NCBI GenBank assembly: GCA_023053545.1
Contig: JAKZAN010000006.1
Location: 5,461,001-5,525,000, forward strand
DNA: 64,000 bases
Direction of reading: 5' to 3'
DNA from: Lepidurus packardi
Lineage: Eukaryota; Arthropoda; Branchiopoda; Notostraca; Triopsidae
The first letter of the stretch is position 1. Each line of letters opens with the position of its first letter. Made by a program: the position numbers and the translations under genes. The notes beneath the pieces are model-generated. The model was not told where the DNA came from. It searched no databases and saw only the letters and a list, made by a program, of their open reading frames with translations. Shown piece after piece: positions 17,253 to 29,901 of the stretch.

Positions 17253-20200
17253 AGGGCAAACCCAAATCAACTTCCGTGTATCGGGATTTTGGCACCGGCC
17301 ACCTCCGGCCAGGCGGGTAGGATTGGTCTCACGCCCTTCCTCCCGCATGAAAGAGGCCCTCTCATTGGGCGCAGTATACCTGCAATGCGTCAAGCTCTAG
17401 TCCCGTTCGAATATGTCGTCCAGAAGGCGACCGGCGTTCTCCCATGTATGTCGAGTCTACAAAACCCTGGCCGCGGATACCCAAAAGCTTCTTTGTTGTA
17501 TTGCCATAGCCATCTACTAACCTGCCCCCTGCTTTTACACCCCCCGATCAGTCCAACAAACAAAAAGAAGAAAACACACCTTGAGCAACACACAAAACTT
17601 ACCTCGAGCAAGACGGATGGCCATCTCCTTTCCTCTTCCTGTCTCTTCCCTTTCCAATAAAAGTACTACAGTTCACCTTTAACGAAGGAAAATTAAAATC
17701 CAATGCTATACTATACAATTGTGTACAATACAAGATAACAATATTGCATCATAAGAAACAATGTGGTACTTAAGTAGATTACGCCAAAATGGCGCAGGGG
17801 ATCGAGGGGACAAAAGAATCACGCCCAATCTTACTTAATTACTCCTCCCCTTGCCCCTTAACGAAATTGCTGACCCAAAACGGGTAAAAAAGGGCCACCG
17901 CAGCATAGTATCCGCTATGCGGAGATCTTCGGCAATATTGAGACCAAAAAACGAAAGGAAATGCAGAAGAAAAGGAAGTTGGGAAAGAAATGTTATCGAA
18001 CTTCCGGCTTGCAGGGTTCGAAGAGCTGGAAAAAAATCCCTCAGCATTGCTATTGTTGCAATGCGCCATGCGATGCTATAAAAGGGGCTCTCATTGATGG
18101 GTTAGTGGGTGCTACAAGTTTCGGGGAAAAGCTCAAGTTGGTTTTGGGACAGTATATAAGCGTTGGACATGCGATTATTGATCGCGATCTGTTAGCAGCC
18201 AAACGCAACAGCAGTGTGTGATCCTGAACTGGGGCCCTGGGAAGTCCACAGAAACCACCTGCTGATGCTGAGAAAAAACCCCGATCTTCCTCCTTTTTTT
18301 TGCAGCTTTATTTCTTATGTGCTTTGCAGGGCGGTAAAGAGGGAGAGAGAGAAACCCTTCCCCTTTACTTTAAGGTAGTTCTCTTGCTTCTGTGGCCTCT
18401 TTTCATTATGAGCCACACCGATTGCGGCACACAAGCAGCCCGGTTCAATGAGGCCCAGGCCACTGCAATGCGGTGCTTTTGGTCGGATTACTGCGCCAGC
18501 TGACGTCACGTGCTCCACTTCTCCAAACAGCGCGACAGCAACAGAGCGCGCCCACCGCACCGTTGGTCTGTTCTTCTACCGCACTGCACTGCACGATATT
18601 ACCCACAAAAAATATCCCGTCCCCCCACATCCTCTTGGCGTAACAATCATTCTCGTATTTAGTGTAGTTACGTTTTTTTTTGCGGGGGTAACATATTATA
18701 CCACACGCTATAGCGCCATGACGGTGACACCCACCAAAAGTGGCACCAACTGGAACCCTCTTACCCCAATTGGGGCCCTTTTAACCCTCCCAGAGTATAG
18801 ACAGTCATTCTCATATTTGGGGTCGGCTGGCCTTTTTTAAGGGATTACTTACTGCACGCTAAAACGAAACGCTGCCTGATCACCTTGACCCCCCGCATTG
18901 GTGCAGTGTGTACCGTACAGTATTTCTGCACGCTACAGCGACGATTTCTTAGTAGCTTTTAGATACTTTGAAGGCGAAATCGATGTTTCAATTCGGCGGA
19001 AGGAAAAAGGGAAAGAAAATAAACGGGGAGCAGAAAGAACAGAAAGGAAAGAAGAAAGTACCGATCGAAGTACAAGCAAACAGGATTGGTGCTGTGAATC
19101 ACTGCAGCGGAGTAATCCGTCAGGCTAAATGTTTCTTACTTTCATTGTTGCTTCGTTGCCCATGGCCAAGGCAGTCACACGTAACGCTACTGGTCCCGTT
19201 CCTGCCTGAACTACGAAAACGTTCGACGGCTTGGGCCTGGATTTAAGGTACGCTTTAGCGAACGTACTTAGATATTTAAACGTGTTTACATATTAAATCA
19301 TGCTTACATTTTGTATAGATTAATTACACACTTAAAGAGGTTTAGACAGGTCTAAGCATGTTTAAACATCTTCAAGCAATCTGAGAAATTGTAAACTATA
19401 TAAGTGTAACGGTGTTTATAGTTTAACCGTGCTTAGACGTTTATAATGATGACGCTTAATAATAATGTTTATACAGATTTAAACAAGTCTAGACATTTTC
19501 TAAGGAATTAAGTACGACAGATTCAGGCGGAAATTGCTGCATTCAGTCGTGTTCGAAACGCGTCACGTTTTCCCTTTACTGCCTAACCTAACCCTCTTTG
19601 AGCTACCCTCAGTCATCCCGTTGTACACAATATAACTGGCATATTCCGTGTAGTTTACCGTTTTTATGTCACCTTCAGCAACGCTAAACGAATCCCCTCA
19701 TTTCACCCTATCCCCAAAAGTTACGGGGTTATGAAAGTGGGTGGCGCTGTTTAATGCCGTACTCGGCACGCTAAACGAAAAATCCCATGCAGGGCACCGG
19801 GATCCGCCAGGGAAATCTTCTAATCTTCTTTTCTTTCTACATGCCAGAGTTTTTTGCTCGAATGCACCTAAAACACGTTCCCCGTCAAGCATTTTAGATT
19901 TTCATTTCCCTTTGTTGTGATCTTTTTAACTTTCGTCTATTGTTATAAACAACAAGGCCGATAACCTGGCTCAACGCAAAACAAAAAAGATCGAAGGCTC
20001 TCAAAACTAATTGGAAAAACCATCCGAATCTTGGTTACGTTTAACCATCCGACCAATAAACACACATCCAAAAACAGATATACATATAGTCTTGCTAATT
20101 ACACAAACGTAAGACTTGTCCAATGAAAATTTTGTCTTTGAAAAGGGCCAAAACTCTTGGGCGTAGCGGGGAAGAGGGGACCGACATATTGGCTCTTCTT

Positions 20201-20341
20201 TTTCCCACGTTTATGCGTTATGGACGCAAGGAATTGTCCAATAAAGTGGGGGACAGGGAGGGCAAGGATGATAGGAAGTATTTCTTGCTACTCTGGAATG
20301 TCCTTAGACTGACGATGGGGGACCCACTAAAAAACGCGCCG
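17253..20341. other. 3-kb intergenic region, calmodulin promoter side to TTC7 3' end
   Basis: No conserved gene. Contents: two plus-strand TATA-like elements (TATAAAAGG at 18077-18085, TATATAAG at 18153-18160) with no recognisable gene after them; a composite TGACGTCACGTG at 18501-18512; a set of ACGCTNNAGCG dyads between 18705 and 19780; and a GTTTAAAC-like degenerate repeat at about 19255-19500. A 130-codon plus-strand frame at 18448-18840 lies in locally GC-richer sequence and has no family resemblance. Confidence 0.45.
18501..18512. promoter_or_regulatory. Composite CRE/E-box TGACGTCACGTG
   Basis: A perfect CREB/ATF octamer TGACGTCA overlaps a CACGTG E-box and directly follows CAGCTG. 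It lies 1.7 kb upstream of the calmodulin start and 1.8 kb past the TTC7 stop, so its target is unknown. Confidence 0.35.
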
Positions 20342-23300
20342 TTAGTCGAAGGCCAACGGTACACATGAAAAGGGGAGGATCGGCGTGGACGCATTCACAT
20401 TAAGAGCCGTCGTCATACAATCACACGCGCCCTCATATTCCCCCAATGCTTCCAGTATCTTTCCCAAGGTATACCTATACGCATATAGACAAAGAAAATG
20501 AAAGAAAATGTATAAAATGACAAAATAAAGTAATTCGGAAGAAAATCGATACTATCCGGAGACAAGAATCGATACAACCACGATATCGACTTATCTTACC
20601 ATGATTCCTCGTTCATAGGATCCACACGAATGGCATCTCGAAGCGTTTTTTCAGCTAACCGATGACTTCCCAAATAATGCACGACTAGACCCTAAACACC
20701 CATAACACAATCCAAAGCTTTTTATCTACCAGTCAAGGCAAAATCCATTCCTTCCTCTTTTTCTTTTTGTAAAAAGCAAATGGATCTTTGATTTATTTAC
20801 CAAACGTTGGAGACTTGGAACGTGATAAGGCGCTAAAGCCACTGCGTTTTGGTAGCAAGACTTGGCTTCTTGGAATTCATGACGATATTCATGGTACATC
20901 CCTCGCTAGAAAAAAGGTTTAAAAAAAATTAATCTAAGAGGCTTACGAGAAAATGCTTGAAAAGCGGAAAATTAACAGGGTTGAAAATATTGGATGAAAT
21001 GAAAAGAAATAGAGAAAAAATAAGGAGATTTACAACGTAAGAGACGTGGTAGGAGGTAGGTGAGACGGTTGAGGCTTCGGTAAGGCAAGGTTGGGCTTCG
21101 GCCCACCGTCCCATGCGGATATAGATTTCCGCAGTAAGAAGCCATAGCCGCAGTTGTAAGTGCCACGCACCTAATGGGCCCGGTCTTTGCGCTGAAGAAC
21201 TTAGCGAGGAAGCCACTTCAGACAGACATTGCTCAGCCCGCGCCGCCGCCATTGACTGGGCCGCCAGAGACCCTAACAAACACATTTCTCAACACACATA
21301 AATATAACCCAAAACCCAAGGAAACCCAACTGAAACTTGTAGACAACTATGTGAAACCTGCAGAGTTAAAAACGAGCTTATTTTTAGAATTCCGGGAACT
21401 CTACTTGTCGTTAATCTATAATTACTCAATTACTGCCCCTAGATGGCGTACTAAAATACATTTCCTTACATTCTAGTATGCATAAGAAAAACACAAGTAA
21501 ACTAACTGTAACTAAACAAAATAAGTAAAAAACATGAGTAAACGAAATGCTTAGTAATCGAATAATACAAAGCATCGAGTAACTACTCAGTATCGATGTT
21601 TTTTTAGCAAACACGCATTTTAGTAGTGTTTATTAAAATTAAGCATTTTACTATAGAATCATTTAATGAAAATAAGTATTTTACTTAAATACATTAACTA
21701 TATGGATTTAAGAAAAAATGAACTATAAGTAAAAAACGCAAGTAAAAGATATAAGTAAAGAAAACATGAGTAAACTAAATACTTAGCAATCGAATAATAC
21801 ATAGTATTGAATAAGTACTTGGTATCGATTTTAAGTAAACATGCACTAAAAATAAGCATAACCGATTTTTTTCAAATTATATGTTAAATGAAGCCGGATC
21901 TTTTTTACTGTACCAGTATCTCGATCTGAGACATCCATGGCATACGAACTGAGGTTCATCACCCTGGAATCTATCGTCAATTGATTGTTGACGGTGTTGC
22001 TGTTGATTTGCGTGACATTGTCATTCTGGGGTTGGTCTTCGTACACCGTTTTCCATAAGGAAAGCATGTCACGAGCTGTTAACAGCGCCACCTAACAGAC
22101 GAGCCAAATATGCTAACATTACTACGTGAAATGAACTCGCAAACCTTTCGAATTTTTCTCCCTCCCTCCCTTTGTCTCATTTTTCTTTACTTTTTATGAT
22201 TTTTTAGAAAAATTGTTAACTCGAGAAACGTACCTCGCCGCCTCGTACGTGTTCTTCCAACCGAGCTTTGATGTACAACAAGTCAAAACTTTCGGGGTAC
22301 TCCTCCAAGGAGGCTTCAGCCAGGAGTAGCGCTCTTTCATTGGGACTTTTTTCTACTTCCTGCCCCGCATTCCAATTACACTGCTCCGTCGAGAGCAGGA
22401 GCACGAGGAGCAGCAAAGAGGATAAGTGGTCTGCTCGATACTGCAAGGCCAACGTGACGTATTGCGTGGCTTCGCCTATGTGTCGACTATGGGCATGGAT
22501 CAACGACAGATAGAACAGCGGCAAATGATCCTGGGGATCTTGGGTTTGGGCCTCGTTGAGGAAGCGGAGCGCGTGCTCCACGTGTTGCTTCTTCTTCTGC
22601 TTCACCCGTGCGGCTTGCGACTGCAGAAAATAGCCAATTCCCACGTACAATGCCGAGCGCAATGCACTTTTGGCTACTGCCCCGTTTTTTTCAATGTCGT
22701 ACGCCTTCAAGGCCCATGAAAGTCCGTCTTCGATCTAACAAAATGCCAAAAAAATACTTTCAATTGCCATCAATTTCCTTATTTACAGTTTTTGGGGTAA
22801 TAAATTCCAATTGAAATTTGATCTTGCGATGTCTTAGTTTGTTTATACTTTTTTTTACTCACGTTTATAATTATTGTTTATACATTTTGTTTATGCATAC
22901 TGTTTATATTTATTGTTTATACTTATTGTTTATACTTATTGTTTACACTTATTCCTTATGGAAGTGAAAACTCAAACAATTCCGGCTTTGGGAAGAAATT
23001 TTCTTAACTCTTTGGTTCTCTTTTCTTCTACTTCTTATTTATGATGGGGTATTTGAAGTTCGTTTTATGCATGTCTGACGTTCAGATATCCCAAACGTAA
23101 GCTCTAAAGCTGCTCTAAGTTATGTTATACTCGAAAAAATGCAATAAAAAGTAAATTGCTGGGGAAATTTCGCAAAGGTTTTTGAACTTTACCTGTCCCA
23201 GATGTTCGTAACAGAGGCGCGCAGCTGATAGACATAACGCAGCAGATTTAGGAGACAGTCGAGAAGCTTCTTTAAGTACCAGTAAGCTTTGATTGTAGCG

Positions 23301-26187
23301 CCCTGTGGCTATTAAGGAGAGAGCGAGCTGGGACCATATGTGCGGTTCTTCAAATGCGAATTTTAACGATCGTTCCAGACACTATTTCGCGAGAAAACCC
23401 AAAAGGAAAAGTTTTATTTGAAAGAAAAACCAAAAGCGGTTTTACACCTCTGCTAAAAGAGCGCATTGACCGTGGCGAGAGAGGGTCAGCGCCAGTAAAT
23501 CGTATACTGAAAGGGCATTATGGAGAGCGTGTCGTCTCAAGTCCTTAAAGTCAGGTGATTGACTTAGAACGGCATCGCGTGCGGCCATGGCTTCACTATT
23601 GTAAGAAGAAAAGGAAAAAAAATTGAATTTTTCTTTGAAATGGAAAAAGTAAAGTTATAATGGTTAGAGTGATATTACCTCATTAGTAAGAGGAGGAGGA
23701 TCTCTTCGTTCACATCCCGAGGGAAAAATAACGTAGTCCCAGCATATCGTTTTGGTTTCCAGGCTCCTTCGCTATGTCGGACCACGCCAATCCGTCCTAA
23801 AGGGAGATAATAAGCGTCATTAGAGCTGCGTTGGTGTTGTGAATCTTAAACACATGACCCCCACCAAGGGAATTCCCTGTAAACTTCCACCAGTGACAGT
23901 TGTGAAATGTTTTACACTCTACTTGCTAGTTAGATTAAAATTGAGATATGAAAAGAATCAAACGAACTTTTGGTGCGTGACGCCATCTTGATTACGAACT
24001 GCGCGCCTAAATATGACGTCATACAGAAACTTGTTGACAAGCTTACAATGCATTTCATTTTCGTTTTAAAAGTAAATAAAACCGAAGACTGTTTAATTTA
24101 GGAAAAGAGTTAACTTAGGAATCACGTAAGCTTTCAGTAGTAGCATTTGCAATATACTGGAAAGAAATGTTTTACATTTTTTTGCTAGTTATTTAATTTG
24201 ACATACGAAAAGCAACAAAGAAATGTATGGCGCGCGACGCCATCTTTATTAAGAATTGCGCGCCTAAACCTGACGTCATACGGAAACGTGTTGACAAGCT
24301 TAACATGCCATTAATTTAAATTTCAGAAGTAAATAAAACTCCAGACAGATTAATTTAGGAAAAACGCTATCTTATGAATATTAAATGCAATAGTGATTAT
24401 TTACTGAGTCTAATTTACAAATAGAAAGGCATAAAGAGAAAATTACAGCAACGAACGAAGCAACGTTTAGGCGAATGACGTCATCCGAATTTCGATTCGG
24501 CGCTGCAATACAGTGCCATTTAACGGAAATCGTGGTCTAACCTCTAATATCATGAAAATTTGCCTCTAATGTCATGAAAATTTGCTACAGTAAAGAATGT
24601 ATAATCTAAAAGCTCTATTTAGTAAAAATCTAACTACATTTTATTTATATTTGACAAAACTATAATTTTTTCCTTGCAGATTATAGAAAAGGCCTAAACG
24701 TTGAATCTTTAAAGGTTTGACAGCTGATTTAAGACTGAATCATCCAATGGAAATTTTGTTTCGTGTCAAGTTCTAAAAAAAATTCCGTAACGTTAGCTTA
24801 CAAAATCAATAAACTAAGTCCTATACTGTAAATTTTACCTATATCTTATCTCTTTCTTACCCTCTATCTCTTAAAACTATCTCAGTTTACGTTATAGGCT
24901 TCAAAAAACGCCCAAAGTTTGACAACTGAGTTAACTAGAAGCTTTAAGCATCAACGGTATACGTAAAGCCATTACAATAGTAGTCGTTTTAAAGCAGTAC
25001 CGGGTTCAATCTGGACAGGAGGTACGTAGGAAGCTTGACTAGAACTTCGCATAAGCAGTTGGGCGAGACTTTTGGTCATGCTGAGTCGTAAAGGCTGGAT
25101 TCCAGGCGTCTCCATGGCCGTTAGCATGTAACGGTAGCGTTTTATCGCCTCCTGCCAACGGCCCGCTTGGACATGTAACTGTGGAAGACGGTGAATACTG
25201 GTTTCTAGCAGCACTCCGAGTCGCTGCTCGGAACTGGAAGACAGCAACGTGTTCGAGCCTTTTCCCCACGCAAAATAAAACAAACAAATTGAAAAATGAG
25301 GCGAATACAATTGAAAACTTTCCAGAATTCTTTTACCAGAAGTTGCTAAACTCCACGTGCTCTGCCCTTGAGCTTTATCTTGTTCCTGCAAGTATAAGAG
25401 CGCTAAATCCCCTGCGGTTTCCATACTTTTCAGCCGTTTTTGCTCCTTTTCAATCTCGGTCAGTTTGAGAGCAGTCAGGTCAACTTTCTCTAAGGCTAAG
25501 GCTGTGTGTACAGAGCAAACAAATATAATTCAATACACAAGGTGGCTGGATAGAAAATCGATAATCAATTTTTACCATAAACTGCAAAAGATTCCGCTAC
25601 AATCCGCAAACTTCGAACAGGGAGCGGTTTTTCGGTCAACTGCTCCAAACCTGCTTCGTTTAGATTCTTCAGCGCAGATTCGTAATGTCCACACGCGAAG
25701 TTTAACTTGGCTAACAGCAAATTAGCATCCATAGACACTACACCCTGCTCGAAACAGATGAATAACAACGAAATTAACTCGAATGAATTCAAAAATCGCA
25801 TTTTACTTTAGTTTCTTGGTCGCCTGCAACACTTATGAGCAGTTTTGTTGCATCTTGGAGTCCTTGGTCTGCTTTAGAAACGTTGAGCTCGGTGGGAGGA
25901 TGTTCTTCTAAATATAATTCCAGTTTGCCTTCGCCGCACAGGAATGTTGCCAACGCATCTTCAAGAATACAGCCTGTTAGTTCATTTATACAAGCGTTTC
26001 ATTAATTAAGTAAAACTGAAAGTGTATTTGACGAATGACGGGTACACATAGTTTTACCATTCGCCGAATTACCAGAACCCCTGTTTTTTAACTGTTCGGC
26101 CAAATCGACCACTCTTTTCCAGTTTCCGTCATCTCGACTCTTTTGAACTTCGGATTCCCACTTGTTAGGCGCTTTTTTGGACCCCAT
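20342..26187 (-). CDS. TTC7: Tetratricopeptide repeat protein 7 (TTC7)
   Basis: TPR scaffold of the EFR3-TTC7-FAM126 complex, which brings phosphatidylinositol 4-kinase alpha to the plasma membrane. Exons in reading order: 26058-26187, 25807-25973, 25576-25744, 25337-25501, 25001-25258, 23679-23796, 23448-23595, 23193-23381, 22234-22734, 21914-22091, 21034-21272, 20801-20905, 20600-20691, 20342-20474. They give 863 aa (human TTC7A 858, TTC7B 843). Matching blocks include NKWESEVQKSRDDGNWKRV at the N-terminus, LLMSEAMAARDAVLS, SVYDLLALTLSRHGQ, CLERSLKFAFEEPHIW, YHEYRHEFQEAKSCYQNA and a C-terminus ending STPILPFSCV. Helical TPR pairs fill most of the length. One acceptor (25258) lacks a strong pyrimidine tract but is the only one in phase. 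The large intron at 23797-25000 contains a duplicated CRE-bearing module. Confidence 0.95.
21495..21860. repeat. Two-copy diverged tandem repeat in a TTC7 intron, period 232
   Basis: Blocks such as AACATGAGTAAAC followed by an ATCGAATAATACA-like run recur at 21531 and 21763. Each copy ends near a TATCGAT motif. The copies are clearly diverged and lie inside the intron between TTC7 exons 21034-21272 and 21914-22091. Confidence 0.75.
22860..22962. repeat. 14-bp microsatellite-like array, TTC7 intron
   Basis: A run of ATTGTTTATACTT-type units, about six in number, several of them perfect. Confidence 0.7.
23909..24400. repeat. Two-copy tandem module with CRE and GCCATCTT motifs, period 257
   Basis: Copy one (from about 23909) and copy two (from about 24168) share, in order: a TGTTTTACA start, ACGCCATCTT, GCGCGCCTAAA, TGACGTCATAC, GTTGACAAGCTTA and a TTAATTTAGGAAAA end. 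The CRE octamer TGACGTCA is perfect in both (24014-24021 and 24271-24278), and a third one lies at 24476-24483. Confidence 0.8.
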
Positions 26188-27290
26188 GCCCCACCAGTTA
26201 ACGAATTTGCACCCTAACGATAAATTATAAGGATAAAAAACACCTTATTGACATCCCACATCACTCTTGTTATTCCTTTTTACACCCCCCAGTCATGATT
26301 CTACATTTCCCATGTAAATAAACCGGCAAAAAGCCAAAAGACCATTGCCAGTTCTTAACAACTAAGCAAATTATCTCCTAAACTATTTTTAATACGCTCT
26401 AAAAATTTGATAAATACATAACTTACATGAATACATTATTTAACATAAGATTTAGTTATAAACGAATTTGTACTATATTCGTATAGAAACCCGACAATGC
26501 TGAAAGGTTTCCGGCTCTCTGGGAACGAAGCACCGTTCCTTTTCGTTTACATGCGGTGAAGACCGACTGAACTTCTGGTTTGTTCAGGTGAGTGAGCCAT
26601 AGTTTTCATTGTTGATTTCATTGTTGTCCATTCGTGATATTCTAAGTTACTCCCTAGTTCTTATTTGGTAGCCAGAAACTCGCTTATAGGTCCGGTAAGG
26701 CAAGTTTATTCCCATCAACAAACCGCATGGCTAGTCCACGCAACTCAAAATGGTGGCTCAGATCCCATCCTGTCTTTAATTCCAATAGTCTTTATCTTAA
26801 CTAGCCTTAACGTTAATTCGTCCTAACTTTAGTTCATTGTGTATTCTAAATTCTCAACTTAATCGTCACGGGAAACGCCTCAGTTCAGTTTCTACCCAAA
26901 CAACTTGCTGCATTCTTGCGCAAGCCCTCTTGGTAACTCGCCATAAGTTAGTATTTGGTTCATTCTCAAGTAGTTTAGCCTCCCAGAAGATTTACTTTCA
27001 GTCAGCTCGTGTTTTAAGAGTGAAAGAGTTGGGTTTGTTGGGGGAAAATGGCTACGACAAGCAAGTAACAACTGCGCTCTGTTAAAACAAGCACAAAAGA
27101 CCGTCAATTTTCCTCGTTATTAATATTATGTCCCTGTTTTTTGCAGGGTGCAGTTGTCGCTTGCCATTCCGCCACCTTTTCCCACAAACTCGTCATTTGC
27201 CACTCTTTGAAAGCGATTCTAAAGGCCTAAGAAGGATCGAAATCGAGTAGTTTTCACTTTGAAGCAAATCAGCCCAAGACACACACAAAC
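26188..27290. promoter_or_regulatory. Divergent promoter TTC7/NSA2 with NSA2 5' UTR intron
   Basis: TTC7 (minus) and NSA2 (plus) are head to head. A good donor, TTCAG/GTGAGTG (gt at 26588), and a good acceptor, TTTTTTGCAG ending at 27146, suggest that NSA2 has a non-coding first exon at about 26505-26587 and a 559-bp 5' UTR intron. That leaves about 300 bp of shared promoter between the two transcription starts. Other than that I see no feature. Confidence 0.5.
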
Positions 27291-28073
27291 ATGCCTCAGA
27301 ACGAGCACATTGAGCTTTTCCAAAAGCGTTTTGGGTTCCGTTTGGATCACCATGAAAGGGTCCGGAAAAGGGAGGCTCGCGAGCACAAACGTGTGTCTCG
27401 TTTAGCCCGTGATTTGACGGGTATCAAGGGTCGAATCTACGCCAAGAAACGCTACTCTGAGAAGGTCCAGATGAAGAAGACCATCAAAGCCCATGAAGAG
27501 AAGCTCACCAAGCAAAAAGTTACCGAAAAGACTCCGGAAGGCGCCGTTCCAGCGTATTTGTTGGACCGCGAAGGCACTTCTCGCGCCAAAGTCTTGTCCA
27601 ACATGGTTAAGCAGAAGCGCAAGGAAAAAGCAGGGAAATGGGACGTTCCTCTGCCCAAAGTTCGAGCTCAGTCCGAATCAGAAGTGTTCCGAGTCCTCAA
27701 GACGGGCAAATCGCGTCGTAAAGGCTGGAAACGTCTCGTGACCAAAGCGACTTTCGTAGGCGAAGGTTTCACGAGGAAACCTCCCAAATATGAGCGATTT
27801 ATCAGGCCCATGGCGTTGAGATACAAGAAAGCGCATGTTACTCATCCCGAATTGAAAGCTACGTTCTGTTTGCCCATTGTGGGCGTCAAAAAGAACCCCA
27901 GCTCACCCATGTACACCACCTTAGGAGTTTTGACCAAAGGAACCATTCTCGAAGTGAATATTAGCGAGTTGGGACTCGTTACACAGAGCGGCAAAGTCGT
28001 TTGGGGCAAATATGCACAGATTACCAACAATCCTGAAAACGATGGATGTGTCAATGCAGTACTTTTGGTCTAA
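27291..28073 (+). CDS. NSA2: Ribosome biogenesis protein NSA2
   Basis: Nop-seven-associated protein 2 (TINP1), needed for pre-60S particle maturation and 27S rRNA processing in the nucleolus. The coding region is one uninterrupted exon of 260 aa, the length of human NSA2. The start [13 protein letters not shown] matches the family start. The N-terminal half is very basic and helical. The C-terminal eS8-like half carries [27 protein letters not shown] and the invariant end [15 protein letters not shown]. The N-terminal third (about residues 20-75) is more diverged than the rest. Its stop codon is only 185 bp before the RPS27A start on the same strand. Confidence 0.97.
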   Translation: MPQNEHIELFQKRFGFRLDHHERVRKREAREHKRVSRLARDLTGIKGRIYAKKRYSEKVQMKKTIKAHEEKLTKQKVTEKTPEGAVPAYLLDREGTSRAKVLSNMVKQKRKEKAGKWDVPLPKVRAQSESEVFRVLKTGKSRRKGWKRLVTKATFVGEGFTRKPPKYERFIRPMALRYKKAHVTHPELKATFCLPIVGVKKNPSSPMYTTLGVLTKGTILEVNISELGLVTQSGKVVWGKYAQITNNPENDGCVNAVLLV

Positions 28074-29226
<1,153 letters not shown>

Positions 29227-29901
29227 ATTGTACGCATTCATGTAATACACCACTCTGGGGTAAACTGTTGTTTCTGTCTCTTCGTAAACTTTCTCGGTTT
29301 CAAGTACAAAACCCGATAGTAGTTTGGTGTTCCTAAGGTTCACTTTCCTTCATTGAGAGATACGGAAGTCGCCCTTATTGCAGTTTGGTGTTCCTAAGGT
29401 TCACTTTCCTTCATCGAGAGATACGGAAGTCGCCCTTATTGCAGTTTGGTGTTACTAAGGTTCACTTTCCGTCGCTAACAGATAGACAAATCACCCTTAT
29501 TGCAGTCTGGTGTTAATAAGGTCTGGTTCTCCATACTACAAGATAGGAAAACAGCCTTATCGAAATTGGATGTTACTGTGGATGACAACCTGTCTATAAA
29601 AGAATTTCGAGAACTGGTTTACGAATCGAATTTACAAATTAATTACGCATTAAAGCAACGAAAAGTATGAATTTAAAATAATTTACGATTTTTTGCTGCT
29701 GCTGCAGAAATCATGTATTTTTAAACAGCATTTCGCTACCATATTCCCCGATTAAATGCTTCCAGCACTGTTTTAATCAAACTAAGCTGAGTATATGTAT
29801 TGGGAAGAACCTGAATCGCAGGAATGGAAAATCTTCTTGATTATGAAAAATTTCGCAGATAAAAAAATCACACACAACTTCCAATGTAGCTTCATTTGTT
29901 T
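29227..29901. other. Convergent spacer RPS27A-PARP1
   Basis: Both flanking genes end here. It contains the four-unit 61-bp hairpin minisatellite (29320-29575) and otherwise AT-rich sequence with no gene. A plus-strand TTTAAT near 29772 reads ATTAAA on the PARP1 strand. Confidence 0.55.
29320..29575. repeat. 61-bp hairpin minisatellite, locus 1
   Basis: Units begin at 29321, 29382, 29443 and 29504, exactly 61 bp apart. The first two are nearly identical and the last is diverged. Each unit contains TAAGGTTCACTTTCC and, about 15 bp later, GGAAGTCGCCCTTA, which is its near reverse complement, so each unit can fold into a hairpin. The array ends in a unit closing with GATGTTACTGTGGATGAC. Related arrays lie at 30800-31045 and 42030-42240. 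Confidence 0.85.

Noticed and set aside
18448..18840. 130-codon plus-strand open frame with a possible membrane segment
   Set aside because: No family resemblance, locally GC-rich sequence that favours long frames, no splice context; kept only as part of the intergenic note.
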